The position numbers were made by a program, and so were the translations under genes. The notes under the pieces were generated by a model. The model worked only from the letters and a program-made list of their open reading frames with translations. It ran no database searches and was not told the DNA's origin. From Pedosphaera sp. (lineage in GTDB: Bacteria > Verrucomicrobiota > Verrucomicrobiia > Limisphaerales > SIAT01): 14,904 nt of DNA. Of this stretch, positions 13,462 through 14,904 are shown in pieces. The stretch is from positions 1-14,904 of the forward strand of contig SIAT01000025.1 of NCBI GenBank assembly GCA_009691645.1, given 5' to 3'. Numbering within the stretch: the stretch's first letter is position 1; each line of letters opens with the position of its first letter.

Positions 13462-14904
13462 TTACTGCAGGAGCTTGAGCGCGGCCTGTGGCATCGCATT
13501 CGCCTCGCGGAGCATCGAGGTGCCGGACTGCACCAGGATCTGGTAGCGGGCGTACTGCGTCGCTTCTTCCGCCACGTCCACGTCTGCGATGCGGCTGATG
13601 GCGACGCTCAGGTTTTCCTTCGTCACCGTGAGTCGTTCGTGCGTGAAGTTCAGGCGGGACTGCATGGCGCCGAGTTTCGCGCGGTCGGTCGCGATTTGGA
13701 TGGTCGCTTTCTTGACCAGATCAATGGCGATCTGGGCGCCGGCCACTGAGTTGAGATTCACGTTGTCGTAGTCGGCGCTCAACTCGGTGGCAAAGGCCGA
13801 GATGTCCTGCACGGACTTGTTGATGACAACCACGGAACCGGAGGCGGCTTTGGTAGCCAGGGGATTTTCACCCGTGAGAGTGGGATCCAGCGTGATGAAA
13901 CTGCCTTTCTTAATTTCCGTGCCAACCGCGGTTCCAGCTTTCACGAGCGTCGTGTAAGTCCCATCTATCTTGGAAGTCTCGATCACCATCGCCGTACCGT
14001 TGACGGTTGCAGTGAGGGCACTCGTCAGCGCGGAAGTGGTGTGGAGTTGAAACTTCGTCGCGTCGGTGGTGTCGACCTTTACATAATAATCTGTCGTCGT
14101 ACTGATGCCGGAAGCGCCGGCTGTGGTGACTTGAACTTTATCGCCATCTACGAACCCGTGGCTGGCTTTGGTGAATACGTCGGTTGCGTGATCAAAAGTG
14201 ACGGCAGTGGCCTTCTTCCCCAGATCCACAAGGCCGGTGGTGAGATCGGCGTTGGTGTAGAGCTTGAAGGTGTCGCTATCCAACTTATCAACGTAATAAG
14301 CGGTGTCAGCAGTCGCGCCCGTGGGCGCAGGAGTGCCGAATTTGACCACCTGACCATCCACGAAGCCGTGCGCGGTTTTTGTCAGCACGTTGGTCAACTC
14401 GTTCGTGGTGCCGGTGAAGTACTCAGCGGCGTTTTTGGAGACGAAGTTACCGGCGGCAATCGTCTTGGTCCCGCTATCCACGGCGGTGACGCTTTCGTTT
14501 AGATACGAACCGGAGGCAAACTTGATGCCGCCGTTGTCGGTGGCGGCCCAGGCGCCGAGTGAGGTGCGCCAGAGGTCTTTGGAAGTTTTGTAAGTCGGGC
14601 TGCTCGATGTGTAGCCATCTTTGGTCACCTGCCAGGCATCGGCGGTGAGTTTCCAAGAGTCGGTGCCGGCGTTGATGGCGCTCTTGTACGTTGGCGCGTC
14701 CAGATTGATGGCCGACATGGCGAAGGTGACGCCTTCGGAATCCACGGTGACGGGAATGGTGTCCGTGGAGAAGAGTGAGACGCTATTGTAGGTCTGCCCG
14801 ACGGTTGCATTGATGTAATCTTTGATCTGTATGAACTCCTGGTTGTACAGGCCGAGATCCTCGGCGGATTTCGTCGTATCCAGAGCGAGCATCGCGAGCT
14901 CGCC
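13462..14904 (-). CDS. fliC: Flagellin, N-terminus outside window
   Basis: The frame is open to the window edge; the first residues seen are GELAMLALDTTKSAEDLGLY, which align with the flagellin helix region after the conserved N-terminal D0 segment, so about 80-100 residues are missing. The ATG at 14892 is internal. The C-terminus is a clear flagellin D1/D0: LGAMQSRLNFTHERLTVTKE, then NLSVAISRIADVDVAEEATQ, then a tail ending MPQAALKLLQ, just like the usual APQAVLSLL end. The middle (about residues 60-350 counted from Met14892) is a variable domain rich in Thr, Asp, Val and Gly, with no Cys seen. It includes two 70-residue tandem repeats and an upstream Trp/Tyr/Lys/Ser-rich section. Flagellin is exported and forms the filament; its surface-exposed Thr/Ser would suit O-glycosylation by the neighbouring enzyme (inference). 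Its promoter lies outside the window. Confidence 0.95.
   Translation of the reverse strand, partial: GELAMLALDTTKSAEDLGLYNQEFIQIKDYINATVGQTYNSVSLFSTDTIPVTVDSEGVTFAMSAINLDAPTYKSAINAGTDSWKLTADAWQVTKDGYTSSSPTYKTSKDLWRTSLGAWAATDNGGIKFASGSYLNESVTAVDSGTKTIAAGNFVSKNAAEYFTGTTNELTNVLTKTAHGFVDGQVVKFGTPAPTGATADTAYYVDKLDSDTFKLYTNADLTTGLVDLGKKATAVTFDHATDVFTKASHGFVDGDKVQVTTAGASGISTTTDYYVKVDTTDATKFQLHTTSALTSALTATVNGTAMVIETSKIDGTYTTLVKAGTAVGTEIKKGSFITLDPTLTGENPLATKAASGSVVVINKSVQDISAFATELSADYDNVNLNSVAGAQIAIDLVKKATIQIATDRAKLGAMQSRLNFTHERLTVTKENLSVAISRIADVDVAEEATQYARYQILVQSGTSMLREANAMPQAALKLLQ
13969..14394 (-). repeat. Two tandem 70-residue repeats in the flagellin variable domain
   Basis: Counting from Met14892, repeat 1 covers residues 167-236 (14185-14394) and repeat 2 covers 237-308 (13969-14184). 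Landmarks align with a 70-72 residue period: TNVLTKTAHGFVDGQVVKF with TDVFTKASHGFVDGDKVQV, AYYV with DYYV, and FKLYTNADLTT with FQLHTTSALTS. At DNA level the two copies have diverged, so the duplication is not recent. The pattern (HGF-x-DG, YYV, F-x-L-x-T) suggests a small beta-rich domain. Confidence 0.85.

Noticed and set aside
14881..14892. Flagellin start at the ATG at 14892
   Set aside because: The frame continues upstream (GELA before Met), and the aligned flagellin core places this Met well inside the N-terminal helical region.

Overview
The window is a flagellar locus from a high-GC Gram-negative bacterium. The plus strand (1-9370) carries a compact late hook/basal-body/export operon: the 3' end of flgE, then fliL, fliM, fliN, fliO, fliP, fliQ, fliR, flhB, flhA and flhF, all co-directional. 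Three junctions (fliN/fliO, fliO/fliP, flhB/flhA) are 4-base ATGA overlaps. The minus strand (9506-14904) runs convergently and holds two large genes: a 1268-residue TPR-glycosyltransferase-TPR protein and, upstream of it, a flagellin whose N-terminus lies outside the window. No tRNA, rRNA, IS element or CRISPR array is visible, and no gene-free stretch exceeds about 160 bases.

The genes act together. FliM/FliN form the rotor switch (C-ring). FliP/FliQ/FliR with FliO-assisted assembly, plus FlhB and FlhA, form the flagellar type III export gate. FliL is a stator-associated membrane protein, FlgE is the hook subunit, FlhF is the SRP-like GTPase that sets flagellar position or number, and flagellin is the filament. 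The giant TPR-GT2 protein sits directly downstream of flagellin and is inferred, not shown, to modify flagellin or another surface substrate.

Two sigma-54-like promoter elements (GGCAC, 10-bp GG-to-GC spacing) stand out. One lies in the only sizeable gap of the plus-strand operon, before flhB. The other lies on the minus strand, just before the TPR-GT2 gene. Each has a small perfect inverted repeat about 22-25 bp upstream. This points to sigma-54-controlled flagellar gene expression.

Several proteins deviate from the textbook form. FliM lacks the N-terminal CheY-binding peptide. FliL carries five tandem 8-residue His/Asp/Lys repeats. FlhA has a Gly/Ala-rich linker. FlhF has altered GTPase motifs. 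The flagellin variable region contains a tandem duplicated 70-residue repeat. The TPR half of the glycosyltransferase is a triplication of a roughly 198-residue module.

The organism cannot be fixed from the sequence alone. GC content, sparse Shine-Dalgarno sites, TPR-GT2 architecture and gene order would fit a flagellated Verrucomicrobiota/Opitutales-like or other PVC-group bacterium, but this is a low-confidence inference.
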